Of a stretch of 64,000 nt of DNA, positions 16,085-24,086 are shown in pieces (the first letter of the stretch is position 1; the number at the start of each line of letters is the position of its first letter). The notes below the pieces were generated by a model, which was given only the letters and a program-made list of their open reading frames with translations, was not told where the DNA came from and did no database searches. Source of the DNA: Planctomycetaceae bacterium (GTDB taxonomy: Bacteria; Planctomycetota; Planctomycetia; Planctomycetales; Planctomycetaceae); assembly GCA_015485495.1 (NCBI GenBank), contig WFTL01000132.1:1-64000 (forward strand), in the 5' to 3' direction. A program made the position numbers and the translations under genes.

Positions 16085-18976
16085 TCACGGGTCGCGGAAT
16101 TCGGGAGCCTGAGGATCGCCGCCGGAACGGATGAAGGCCAGCAGGTCGAGGATTTCATCGAGCGTCAGATGGTCCAGCAGCCCCTGCGGCATGAGCGACA
16201 CATCGGAATGGAACATTTCTTCCACTTCATTGCGGTACACGGTGGTCAGCCGGCCGGGTGTCAGCAGATTTTCGGCCACCATCATCCGGTCGCCGGCCAG
16301 GTTGACCACGCGCCCGGTCACCTGTTTTCCCGAATCGAGAATGAAGACGGTCGCCACATACTGGTCACTGATGACTTTACTCGGTTCCACAATCGATTCC
16401 AGCAGTTCGACCGTGCTGAATCGCCGTCCCGCGGCGCTCAGGTCCGGCCCCACGATCCCGCCGCGACCGGCGAATCGATGGCAGCGGTAACAGCCGGCGG
16501 CCTGAAACATGCGGCGGCCGTTTTCGAAACTGCGCCCGTGCAGTTTCGTGGCCGCCGCGGCCGCCAGTTCGTCCACAGTCCATCGTTTCACGAGCGGTCG
16601 GCTGATCGATTCAATGACCGGTTCGGCGGGTTTCGGCTGCTGCGCCAGAACGTCTTTGAGCTGTTCGGCTTCTTCCGGAGACAGCCGGTCGATCGCTTCC
16701 TGGCGGATGTTGTTCAGGAACCCGGAAAAGGAATGACCGCCCGCCATTTCCGTCGATGTGATGAACCAGCGGAAATAGGCTTTCCGCTGTGGAATCGTCC
16801 AGTGATCCTTCATGACGCGCAGGCAGAGCGCATAGTGAATCTGTTCTTCCTGCGTATCGGCTTCCTGCATGAGTTTCAGGGTCTTTTCGATAACGGTTTC
16901 GTCGTTCAGGTACACCAGCAGAGCGCACAGTTCGCGGTTCAGCCGAACGCTGTCGGACGGATAATAGGTGTTCAGCGTGGCGGCGATCTGTGCGGCCGTG
17001 TTGTCATCCGGAGCCCCCATGCGGATGAAACACAGACCCAGAACGCGCAGAGCCGCAAGACTTTGTTCTTCCGTGATGGTGCGACTGCCCAGCCGTTCCA
17101 GGGAATTCAGCACCTGAGGCTGCCAGTCGGCGGGCCCCTGTCGGACCAGAGCCAGCAGGGCCGTCAGGGCGGCATCCACGCTGCTGTCTTCGGCCGCTGC
17201 GCGGGCCGCCCAGGATTCCACCGGCTGATGTTCCACAGCGATCCGTGCCGCATAACGAATGAATCGATCCGGATGCCCCAGAAACGGCCAGGCCGTCTCC
17301 ACGGCATCAGCGGCTCCCGGATGATGCAGGGCTTCCAGCCGCCTCCGCAGTTTTCTCAGCGAACTCCCCGCATCCGGTGCCGCGACAGCCGGTTCCGTGC
17401 TTTCCGATCCTGTGTATGTGACGCGATACAGGCCCGACTGAGTGCGGCGGCCGCCGATCGTGAAATACAGGGCGCCGTCGGACGGACTGATGACAAGATC
17501 CGTGACCGGCAGCGGAGCGGCCGAAAGAAACCGTTCCCGCGTGGCCTTCCACGTGGCTCCGTCCGGCTGCAGATGCACGGCGTAGACGATGCCGTAGCTC
17601 CAGTCGGAAATGAACAATGCCTTCTGATACTTTTCCGGAAAACGAGCGCCCGTTCCGAACACGATGCCGGTGGGGGATCCGGGGCCGATGTTCAGGGTCG
17701 GAGGCAGACTGTCGGGATACCACACGGGCCATTTTCCCGTCCCGCTGCGCCAGCCGAATTCCGCGCCGCTGGTCGCATGGCAGACCCGCGTGGGCCGGTA
17801 CCACGGCGTGCCGACATCCCATTCCATATCGGCATCGTATGTGAACAGTTCGCCTTCCGGACTGAAGGCGATGTCGTATTCGTTGCGGAATCCGGCGGCG
17901 ATGAGCTGCCAGTCGGAACCATCGGGACTGACCTGAGCGATCCAGCCGGCCGGTGCGAGCCGGCCCACCGCATGTCCGCCGGCATCCCACATGCGGGGCA
18001 GAAGCTGATCTTCTCCCCAGTTGCGGGGCAGACGTGAAGCCGAAAAGTCCGTGGGATCGGTATGGTTCCCGGCACAGACATGCAGAGACTGCCCGTCCGG
18101 AGACAGCACGACCGCATGCGGTCCGTGCTCACCGCCTCCATAAAGCCGCCGCAGAAACTCGACGTGGTCGTACCGGTCATCGCCGTCCGTGTCGGTCACG
18201 CGATACAGCCCGCGTTCTTCTTCTTCTGTCCCGTTGACATTCACGTACAGACTGTCGAAGGCGTACAGCAGTCCCTGAGCCATTCCGATTTCGACATCGA
18301 TCGGTTCGATGACGACTTCGTCTTCGGATCCGATCGGCGGCGGCGTGATGCGGTACAGTCCGCCATACTGATCGGACACGATCAGACGCCCTTTCGAATC
18401 GGGCGTCATGCACACCCACGACCCGTGTTCTTCCGCCCGGACGGAATGAAGACGTTCCACCCGAAAACCGTCCACAACAGCAATCCGGTCCGCCGGCGTG
18501 GCTTCCGCTTCCCGGGGCTCATCGTCCGTCAGCAGGATCCAGTCGACCGTGACGGACGTCCCTGGCGGATCGATGCGAATGGATGTCACGGGGCTGTCGG
18601 TGTGAAACCAGAGCTGGCACGATCGAAACTGCCCATTGCTGGAAAACGATCCGTCGACCGACCGGTCTTCCGAAGGAGAAGGAAAATTCTCTGTCGTCCA
18701 GAAGACCTGAAAACGGGCCGATTTTTCAAAGCGGGCGCGGATCGTGATGCGGTGCCATCCGGCCGGAGCATCGATCGGGGCGGCAAAATGCGGATCCGGG
18801 CCGGTGGGCTTCAGATGCAGAAAACCGTCGGCCACGTTCAGTTCGACATCCGAGACCGCCTGCCAGACGGCATCCGGTCCATCGAAGTTCCAGCGGGCGA
18901 TTTCCTCGCCGACAGCCGCACGGCTGCCGACGATCGCGAAAACACAGGAAACCACCTGCACCATTCTGCTGTTCAT
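16085..18976 (-). CDS. PVC-type secreted cytochrome: propeller, HEAT repeats and CxxCH domain
   Basis: This 963-residue exported protein has an N-terminal signal (VVSCVFAIVGSRAAVG). A jelly-roll-like domain (about 25-150) and a sugar dehydrogenase-like beta-propeller (about 165-520, with GHAVGRLAPAG, FRNEYDIAFSPEGELF, SDWSYGIVYAVHL) come next. A HEAT-like helical region (about 560-780) precedes a C-terminal cytochrome c domain with one CYRCH heme site near 826 and a downstream Met ligand candidate. The domain order is typical of planctomycete and Verrucomicrobia membrane-bound dehydrogenases, which probably oxidise sugars outside the cytoplasm. Substrate is unknown. The start has GGAG six bases upstream. 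Two 15-base direct repeats sit 16-51 bases upstream. Confidence 0.9.
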   Translation of the reverse strand: MNSRMVQVVSCVFAIVGSRAAVGEEIARWNFDGPDAVWQAVSDVELNVADGFLHLKPTGPDPHFAAPIDAPAGWHRITIRARFEKSARFQVFWTTENFPSPSEDRSVDGSFSSNGQFRSCQLWFHTDSPVTSIRIDPPGTSVTVDWILLTDDEPREAEATPADRIAVVDGFRVERLHSVRAEEHGSWVCMTPDSKGRLIVSDQYGGLYRITPPPIGSEDEVVIEPIDVEIGMAQGLLYAFDSLYVNVNGTEEEERGLYRVTDTDGDDRYDHVEFLRRLYGGGEHGPHAVVLSPDGQSLHVCAGNHTDPTDFSASRLPRNWGEDQLLPRMWDAGGHAVGRLAPAGWIAQVSPDGSDWQLIAAGFRNEYDIAFSPEGELFTYDADMEWDVGTPWYRPTRVCHATSGAEFGWRSGTGKWPVWYPDSLPPTLNIGPGSPTGIVFGTGARFPEKYQKALFISDWSYGIVYAVHLQPDGATWKATRERFLSAAPLPVTDLVISPSDGALYFTIGGRRTQSGLYRVTYTGSESTEPAVAAPDAGSSLRKLRRRLEALHHPGAADAVETAWPFLGHPDRFIRYAARIAVEHQPVESWAARAAAEDSSVDAALTALLALVRQGPADWQPQVLNSLERLGSRTITEEQSLAALRVLGLCFIRMGAPDDNTAAQIAATLNTYYPSDSVRLNRELCALLVYLNDETVIEKTLKLMQEADTQEEQIHYALCLRVMKDHWTIPQRKAYFRWFITSTEMAGGHSFSGFLNNIRQEAIDRLSPEEAEQLKDVLAQQPKPAEPVIESISRPLVKRWTVDELAAAAATKLHGRSFENGRRMFQAAGCYRCHRFAGRGGIVGPDLSAAGRRFSTVELLESIVEPSKVISDQYVATVFILDSGKQVTGRVVNLAGDRMMVAENLLTPGRLTTVYRNEVEEMFHSDVSLMPQGLLDHLTLDEILDLLAFIRSGGDPQAPEFRDP

Positions 18977-18991
18977 CAGTTCTCCATCCCC

Positions 18992-19027
18992 CTGTCAGAC
19001 CGCCTGCAGGAACTGTCAGACCGCCTG
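18992..19027. repeat. Two 15-base direct repeats before the cytochrome gene
   Basis: CTGTCAGACCGCCTG occurs at 18992-19006 and again at 19013-19027. The period is 21 bases, about two helical turns, so a protein could bind both on the same face. They lie between the start codon of the cytochrome gene and the stop of the gene upstream, which suggests an operator or a leader element. Confidence 0.6.
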
Positions 19028-19107
19028 GACGAGCGGTTTTTCAGTCAGGCTGTATTTTCAGACAGGATGCAGTCTGATGAACGCGGGGAACAGCCGCAAG
19101 GGAGCTG

Positions 19108-20016
19108 TCAGGAGCCGGGCAGGCGGAGTACGGGAGCGGCCGGCATGTCGATCGTGTTCTGATCAGGACGGCCCGATGCGGCCGATTCCGGCGGCACGGC
19201 CGCACGCACCGGATATCGAAGAGTCTGCCAGGCGGCTGAATGAGGGGCCGGTGTCGTGCCGGTATGGGTCGGCCGCAGCTTTCGAACAGATGGCGCGGTG
19301 AGCGGAACCAGGGAATGGCCTGCCGGACGGTTCCATGCGGCGGCGCCGTAGCGGCCGCCGGCGCCGAAACGTGCCGGGCTCCAGGATGCGGTGTTCGTTC
19401 GATGACCATCGGGCATCAGGATTTCCGTCTCCGGCCCTTTCGTCTGTGGCCAGGCGGTCGATCCGGCCGGTCCCGAACCGTAACGATTGCCGGAGCGGCT
19501 GATATCGGCAGGCTGCAGCGGTGCAGGAAAAGGCACTGCAGCGCCGCCATCGAAACGATGTCCGTATCGGGCTCCCGCCGACATGTCGGGAGACGGGAGA
19601 ACGTTCGAAGTCGGAACCGGCTGTGGCTGTGGTTCGGGTTGTGGTTCTTCGAAATGCGGAGTTCCGAGAACCAGCGGCTGCGGGGCGGTCTGAAGGTCCC
19701 TGGCGGAATCCTCCCGCCGGGGCTCCGGCAGTTCCAGCTCGATTCCTTCAGCGGGAATTTCCGGCAGACCGGCGTCGACGGATCCGGTCCGGCACGAATC
19801 GCAGCGATCGCACGCAGGATGATCACACGGCGGAAGAGCGGGGAAGCGTCGCCAGCATGTCTGGTGATACCCGAACGTCGGATGACAGGCCGGCGAGATC
19901 TGTACCCGTTCCGGCTGTGATTTTCTAAACATGCCGGCCGCAGCACCGGCGGCAGAAACCGTGAAGACCAGAAGCAGCGCTCCGGTGATGAAAGGATGCC
20001 AGATCGGTTTGCTCAT
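19108..20016 (-). CDS. Membrane-anchored or secreted Pro-rich protein with Cys-rich head
   Basis: This 302-residue protein starts with a hydrophobic segment (FITGALLLVFTVSAAGAAAG). A short Cys/His/Trp-rich part follows (FGYHQTCWRRFPALPPCDH, then CDRCDSC), then about 220 residues rich in Pro, Gly, Arg and Ser with no fold signal. From memory, similar short GYxxTCWR motifs recur in planctomycete surface proteins; this needs checking. The start ATG has AGGAA about eight bases upstream. It lies 38 bases after the stop of the Gly-rich gene and is probably in one transcript with it and the SLBB lipoprotein. Confidence 0.65.
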   Translation of the reverse strand: MSKPIWHPFITGALLLVFTVSAAGAAAGMFRKSQPERVQISPACHPTFGYHQTCWRRFPALPPCDHPACDRCDSCRTGSVDAGLPEIPAEGIELELPEPRREDSARDLQTAPQPLVLGTPHFEEPQPEPQPQPVPTSNVLPSPDMSAGARYGHRFDGGAAVPFPAPLQPADISRSGNRYGSGPAGSTAWPQTKGPETEILMPDGHRTNTASWSPARFGAGGRYGAAAWNRPAGHSLVPLTAPSVRKLRPTHTGTTPAPHSAAWQTLRYPVRAAVPPESAASGRPDQNTIDMPAAPVLRLPGS

Positions 20017-20054
20017 GGATCGTATTCCTGCTGGAGAGACCGTGTGGTCCGCAC

Positions 20055-20762
20055 TCAGTATCCGTTTCCCTGCCCGATGGTTCCGGGACCGGTACTGAAG
20101 ACGGCCGGATGTCCGGTGACGGTTCCTGTTCCGTATCCGAATCCGCCGCCGGCTGAAAACCCGCCGGCCCCGGTCCCGAACCCCGCAGCGAAGGCTCCGC
20201 TGTTGAATCCGCCGCCGCCAAAACCGCCTGCCAGACCTCCTCCAAAGCCGCCGCCTCCCAGACCGCCGGTCAGTCCGGACGATCCGGTTCCCAGTCCGGC
20301 TGTTCCGAAGCTGCCGACACCGAAGCTGCCGGCACCAACAGGGCTGGCGAATCCGCTCCCCAGGCCACCACCGAAAGTCGCCCCGCCGGTTCGCCCGGCT
20401 CCAACGGTCATGAAGGCCACCGGATGACCGGTGGCTCCCAGTTGAGAATACTGCAGCGGCGACCGGCGAACCGCCTGTCCGGCCGGATTCTGCATCCGTA
20501 CCTGAAGTCCGGACAACTGCTGACTGAACTGCTGAGCCTGCTGCAGGGCCTGATTCTGCGGCAGCACCAGGCCGTAATAATTCAGCAGCGTGTTCGCTCC
20601 GCCTGTGCGTCCCTGATTTCGGAACAGATTGAGATACGGACTGAACGCCGGACGGTCAGCGGGCTGCCCAAAGCCGAACTGAGCGTTCGCAGAAGGACAC
20701 AGCCAGACGCTGCAGACACCTGCGGCCAGAAGAATCAGGAAGGAACGGGGCAGTCTGGTCAT
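20055..20762 (-). CDS. Secreted Gly-rich low-complexity protein
   Basis: This 235-residue protein has a clear signal peptide (FLILLAAGVCSVWLCPSANA). A middle part with LNLFRNQGRTGGANTLLNYY and a Gln-rich helix (QNQALQQAQQFSQQLSGLQV) is followed by a long Gly/Phe/Ala low-complexity tail (about 115-235) built of GGG, GLGG and GFGGG units. The head matches no named domain that I know, though similar heads occur in planctomycete exported proteins. It sits between the SLBB lipoprotein and the Pro-rich protein. A surface or matrix role is plausible. Confidence 0.65.
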   Translation of the reverse strand: MTRLPRSFLILLAAGVCSVWLCPSANAQFGFGQPADRPAFSPYLNLFRNQGRTGGANTLLNYYGLVLPQNQALQQAQQFSQQLSGLQVRMQNPAGQAVRRSPLQYSQLGATGHPVAFMTVGAGRTGGATFGGGLGSGFASPVGAGSFGVGSFGTAGLGTGSSGLTGGLGGGGFGGGLAGGFGGGGFNSGAFAAGFGTGAGGFSAGGGFGYGTGTVTGHPAVFSTGPGTIGQGNGY

Positions 20763-20841
20763 CCCACGGTCTTTCGTTCAGGTTGGTTCGGAGCCGGCTG
20801 TTTCCTGTTTCAGACAAAACAGTGTGATTCCGGGGTCACGA

Positions 20842-22140
20842 TCACTGCTGCACGAATGCGGCCCGTCCGATACGCAGTGTCTGATAGGTTCCGTTTCCAA
20901 GCAGAGTGAATCCCAGTACACGTTCCAGGGGCGCCGTGAATTTCGCGACGGCGGTGTTCAGAGCGATCATCCTGTCGGCCTTGACGTAAATGCGATCGCC
21001 GGGAAGAACCTGGTAGTTGGTTTCCGTCTGAGCGCCCTGAACGATCGCATTCCAGCTCACCGGCAGAATCTGATCTGTACAGCATCCGGGCGCCGGACGA
21101 GCCACCCAGATGTCCGCTTTGGACGCCACGCTGGGCAGCCCCTGAATGCCGGCGATGGCATCGAGAACCGTTTCGTTGCCCGTGCAGGGCAGAGGAACCA
21201 CCTGCTCGCCGGCTCCGCCCCCATCGATGACCACGTAATACTTCTTGCTGTTGTAGGCCAGAACATCCAGAGAGACGCGCGGATTGTGAATGTACTGAGC
21301 CAGATGCTGTTCCACGGCCCGGCGCGCCTGTTCACACGTCATTCCGTTCACGTAAACGCTGCCGTAGATCCCCAGACTGACCGTTCCGTCCATCCGGACC
21401 AGATGCTGGCCGGCTACGATCTGTTCGGTCTGCCGATCGGGCAGCGTCACAAGCACCTGTGGATTCGTGAGAATCTGCTTCAGATGCGTCTCCACCCGGC
21501 GCTGGATTTCTTCCAGAGGCTGTTCGGCCACAAGGACCTTGCCGTATTCCGGTCCCAGGTTCACATACCCGTCCGTGCCAATGACATAAATTCCGTTGAT
21601 CTGTTTGAACTGCCGCGACACGGGGTTCTCTTCACGGCTGACCGGAATCGTGCGATTGACCTGAATCAGCAGGGATTCCCCGGCACGCACCGGTGCATCG
21701 GCCGGTCGGAGATTGTGGACGGCCTGAATGAGCAGGATGTCGGGGATTTCGATCCGATATTCCGGCAGGGAAGCTTTTCTCAGTTCCCGGGGAACATCGC
21801 AGGCGGCCGCGATCTGGCAGGCCGTCGGTTCCGGACATTCCCTGCCGTGTCGACAAAAACCATGCCGCTCAGCGGCCTGACACCCGCCATCCGGACAGCC
21901 CGCTGAAGCGCCGGGCCGGGAAGAACACGAATCCGGCACACAGGGCGGTTCCGGAACCTGGATTCCTGTCACAGCACAGCCACTCAGCACCAGCGCCAGC
22001 AGACCGGACAGCATGAATCCCGTATTCCGTCGGTACCACCCGGACCGTCCGGTGTTTATTCTGAAGCTGCGAATCGAACTGTCCGTCATGCCGGATGCAT
22101 TGGCATGCCGAACGGTTCGTGCCGATTCCGCTGTCTGCAT
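20842..22140 (-). CDS. Polysaccharide export lipoprotein, Wza/SLBB type
   Basis: This 432-residue lipoprotein resembles outer-membrane polysaccharide export proteins. The start is set by a strong Shine-Dalgarno (GGAGG, six bases before ATG 22140). A basic leader is followed by FMLSGLLALVLSGC with a lipobox Cys at about 55. Two tandem export-type units are visible (DGYVNLGPEYGKVLVAE...NPQVLVTLP and DGTVSLGIYGSVYVNG...NPRVSLDVL), then an SLBB-like segment (YYVVIDGGGAGEQVVPLP) and YQVLPGDRIYVKAD. The long N-region before the lipobox is unusual. No glycosyltransferases or Wzc-like kinase are adjacent, so it is an isolated export component. Confidence 0.85.
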   Translation of the reverse strand: MQTAESARTVRHANASGMTDSSIRSFRINTGRSGWYRRNTGFMLSGLLALVLSGCAVTGIQVPEPPCVPDSCSSRPGASAGCPDGGCQAAERHGFCRHGRECPEPTACQIAAACDVPRELRKASLPEYRIEIPDILLIQAVHNLRPADAPVRAGESLLIQVNRTIPVSREENPVSRQFKQINGIYVIGTDGYVNLGPEYGKVLVAEQPLEEIQRRVETHLKQILTNPQVLVTLPDRQTEQIVAGQHLVRMDGTVSLGIYGSVYVNGMTCEQARRAVEQHLAQYIHNPRVSLDVLAYNSKKYYVVIDGGGAGEQVVPLPCTGNETVLDAIAGIQGLPSVASKADIWVARPAPGCCTDQILPVSWNAIVQGAQTETNYQVLPGDRIYVKADRMIALNTAVAKFTAPLERVLGFTLLGNGTYQTLRIGRAAFVQQ

Positions 22141-22376
22141 CTTCCCCCTCCATGGGACACGGTGCGGCGAACACGCCTGCCGACCAGAACCATCGGAACT
22201 GCATGGAGAACTGCTGAAAGCATGACAGTCCGTCCACACCGTTCCATTGTCACCATCGGACAGTCCCGACGAAGCCGGAGCCTGTTCTCACCGAGATCCG
22301 GGCTTCCCGTTCAGATCCGGTCCGGTTGTGTCGGATATGCTGCTTTTCGGTATTTCCGCGATTTTTCGAAGGCAGA

Positions 22377-23177
22377 ATGCTGATGCGTTTCCTGGATATA
22401 CCGGTCCTGCGGTCCGCCTGGTTTTCCGCCGGATGCCCCGCCGTGTTCTGCCTGTTTCCGGCAGTCATCTGGACTGTGGCTGCGACAATGGCCGGCCGGG
22501 CTGATGAGGTTCGGGCTGCTTCTGCCGATTTTCATCCGGGCGTCCTGAAGCCGTTCAATGCGATCATCGGGCACTGGCGCGGCGTGGGACAGCCACGCAG
22601 AGGATCGCGGCGAGGGGCCTGGCAGGAAGAAATGACGTGTCGGTGGGATTTTTCTGCCGACCGACCGGCGGTTCGCTTCGATCGCACGTCCGGTGCCGCC
22701 GGACAGTTTCGCCGTCTGACCCTGCAGGCGAATGCCGCCGGCGAGACACTGCAGATCCGGCAGCATCTCGACGATGGTCAGGAACGGGTGTACCGCGGTG
22801 CGATTCCGCAGCAGTGGCCGTCGAAGCTGGTACTGCGGACCGATCCGGATCAGGACGGCACCGTGTACCGGTGTACGATCGAACAGCTCAGCAGGATTCG
22901 GCTGGTGATGCTGTTCGAACACCGAACCACTGCATCCGGAACGTTTCGCCGTACAGCCGGCATCGGATACACCCGATCCGGGTTTCATCTGGCCGACAGC
23001 CGGCGTCTGCATCGGGAATGCGTGGTGACCGGAGGCGAAGGCACCATTGCGGTTCAACATGCCGGCCGGACATGGTATGTGTGCTGTGAAGGCTGCCGGC
23101 AGGCATTCGAAGAGTCGCCGGACAGCATTCTTGCCGAATATGAACAGCGACAGCGACAGGCCGATTCGGCTCCGTGA
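22377..23177 (+). CDS. Exported lipocalin-like protein with C-terminal TRASH metal motif
   Basis: This protein of about 266 residues begins with a hydrophobic export segment. Residues about 55-200 look like a lipocalin/THAP4-type barrel (FNAIIGHWRGVGQ at the start and FRRTAGIGYTRSGFHL at the end). The C-terminus has Cys-x20-Cys-x3-Cys (ECVVTGGEG...WYVCCEGC), which fits the TRASH/YHS heavy-metal motif, followed by the usual AFEESPDSILAEY helix. The combination suggests a metal-binding envelope protein (inference). ATG at 22377 or 22383 are both possible. It is divergent from the SLBB lipoprotein. Confidence 0.7.
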   Translation: MLMRFLDIPVLRSAWFSAGCPAVFCLFPAVIWTVAATMAGRADEVRAASADFHPGVLKPFNAIIGHWRGVGQPRRGSRRGAWQEEMTCRWDFSADRPAVRFDRTSGAAGQFRRLTLQANAAGETLQIRQHLDDGQERVYRGAIPQQWPSKLVLRTDPDQDGTVYRCTIEQLSRIRLVMLFEHRTTASGTFRRTAGIGYTRSGFHLADSRRLHRECVVTGGEGTIAVQHAGRTWYVCCEGCRQAFEESPDSILAEYEQRQRQADSAP

Positions 23178-23276
23178 ATCGCGTGGTCCTTCAGTCCTCG
23201 AAAGGCCACTCCGTTTCGGGCACACTGCCTGCCGAACCAGTCGCGGTCGCAACAGCAGAAAGGAATTCAGACAGCC

Positions 23277-24086
23277 ATGAACCGAACGGCCGGAACCGTG
23301 ACGTACGACAATCAGGGACGCGTCGTGCTTGTCAGTGGAGGTGTTTCCGGAATCGGCAGAGCGATCTGCGAAGAGTTCGCCCGGTCGGGCGCCGATGTCG
23401 TCTGCCTGGACATTGCCGACGTGCCCGACCAGGCCCCCCTGCCGGACGGCGTCGAATACGTTCAGGGAGACGTCCGGTCGCCCGACGACTGTGAACGGGC
23501 CGTCCGCCGCGCGGTCGATATTGGCGGCGGTCTGGATGTGCTGGTCAACAATGCGGTGATCCAGCCGGTGGCATCCTACGTGCCGGTCGACGAAATGCCG
23601 ACCGAACTGTGGCAGCGGATGCTGGATGTCAATCTGAGCGGCTACACGTATCTGGCCCGTCCGGCCCTGAAAGTGATGAAGCAGCAGGGTTCGGGGGTCA
23701 TTGTCAACATGGCCAGCGCTCAGGCTCACCGCACGGCCCGTGGTGTGGCTGCCTACGGCCCCTGCAAGGCCGCCAATCTTCTGCAGGCCCGGCAGTGGGC
23801 GGTGGAATACGCCCGCGACGGCATCCGGGTCGTGTCGGTCTCACCGGGCACCATCGACACGCCGCTGGTTCGAGCCAGTCTGGAAGCCCAGGGTGGCGCC
23901 CGGCAACTGGCCAATCGACATCCACTGGGACGTTTCGGCCGGCCCCAGGAAGTGGCCCGCGCTGTGGTCTGGCTGAGCAGTTCTCATGCGGCCTTCGTCA
24001 CGGGGACCGATCTGGAAGTGGACGGCGGCCTGGGAGCCTTTGCTGCCTTTGCCGACCCGTATCCTCTGACACCGGACGAATCATGA
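23277..24086 (+). CDS. Short-chain dehydrogenase/reductase
   Basis: This 269-residue NAD(P)-dependent oxidoreductase has the nucleotide-binding motif SGGVSGIGRAI near residue 18, VLVNNAVIQP, the catalytic Ser in NMASAQ, and YGPCK (Tyr-x3-Lys). VSPGTIDTPLVRAS follows, and the end FVTGTDLEVDGGLGAF is typical of SDR proteins. The acidic residue after the second strand (CLDIAD) favours NAD. Substrate is unknown. Its stop overlaps the start of glpD (ATGA at 24083-24086), so the pair is probably translationally coupled, which suggests polyol or glycerol metabolism. Confidence 0.9.
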   Translation: MNRTAGTVTYDNQGRVVLVSGGVSGIGRAICEEFARSGADVVCLDIADVPDQAPLPDGVEYVQGDVRSPDDCERAVRRAVDIGGGLDVLVNNAVIQPVASYVPVDEMPTELWQRMLDVNLSGYTYLARPALKVMKQQGSGVIVNMASAQAHRTARGVAAYGPCKAANLLQARQWAVEYARDGIRVVSVSPGTIDTPLVRASLEAQGGARQLANRHPLGRFGRPQEVARAVVWLSSSHAAFVTGTDLEVDGGLGAFAAFADPYPLTPDES

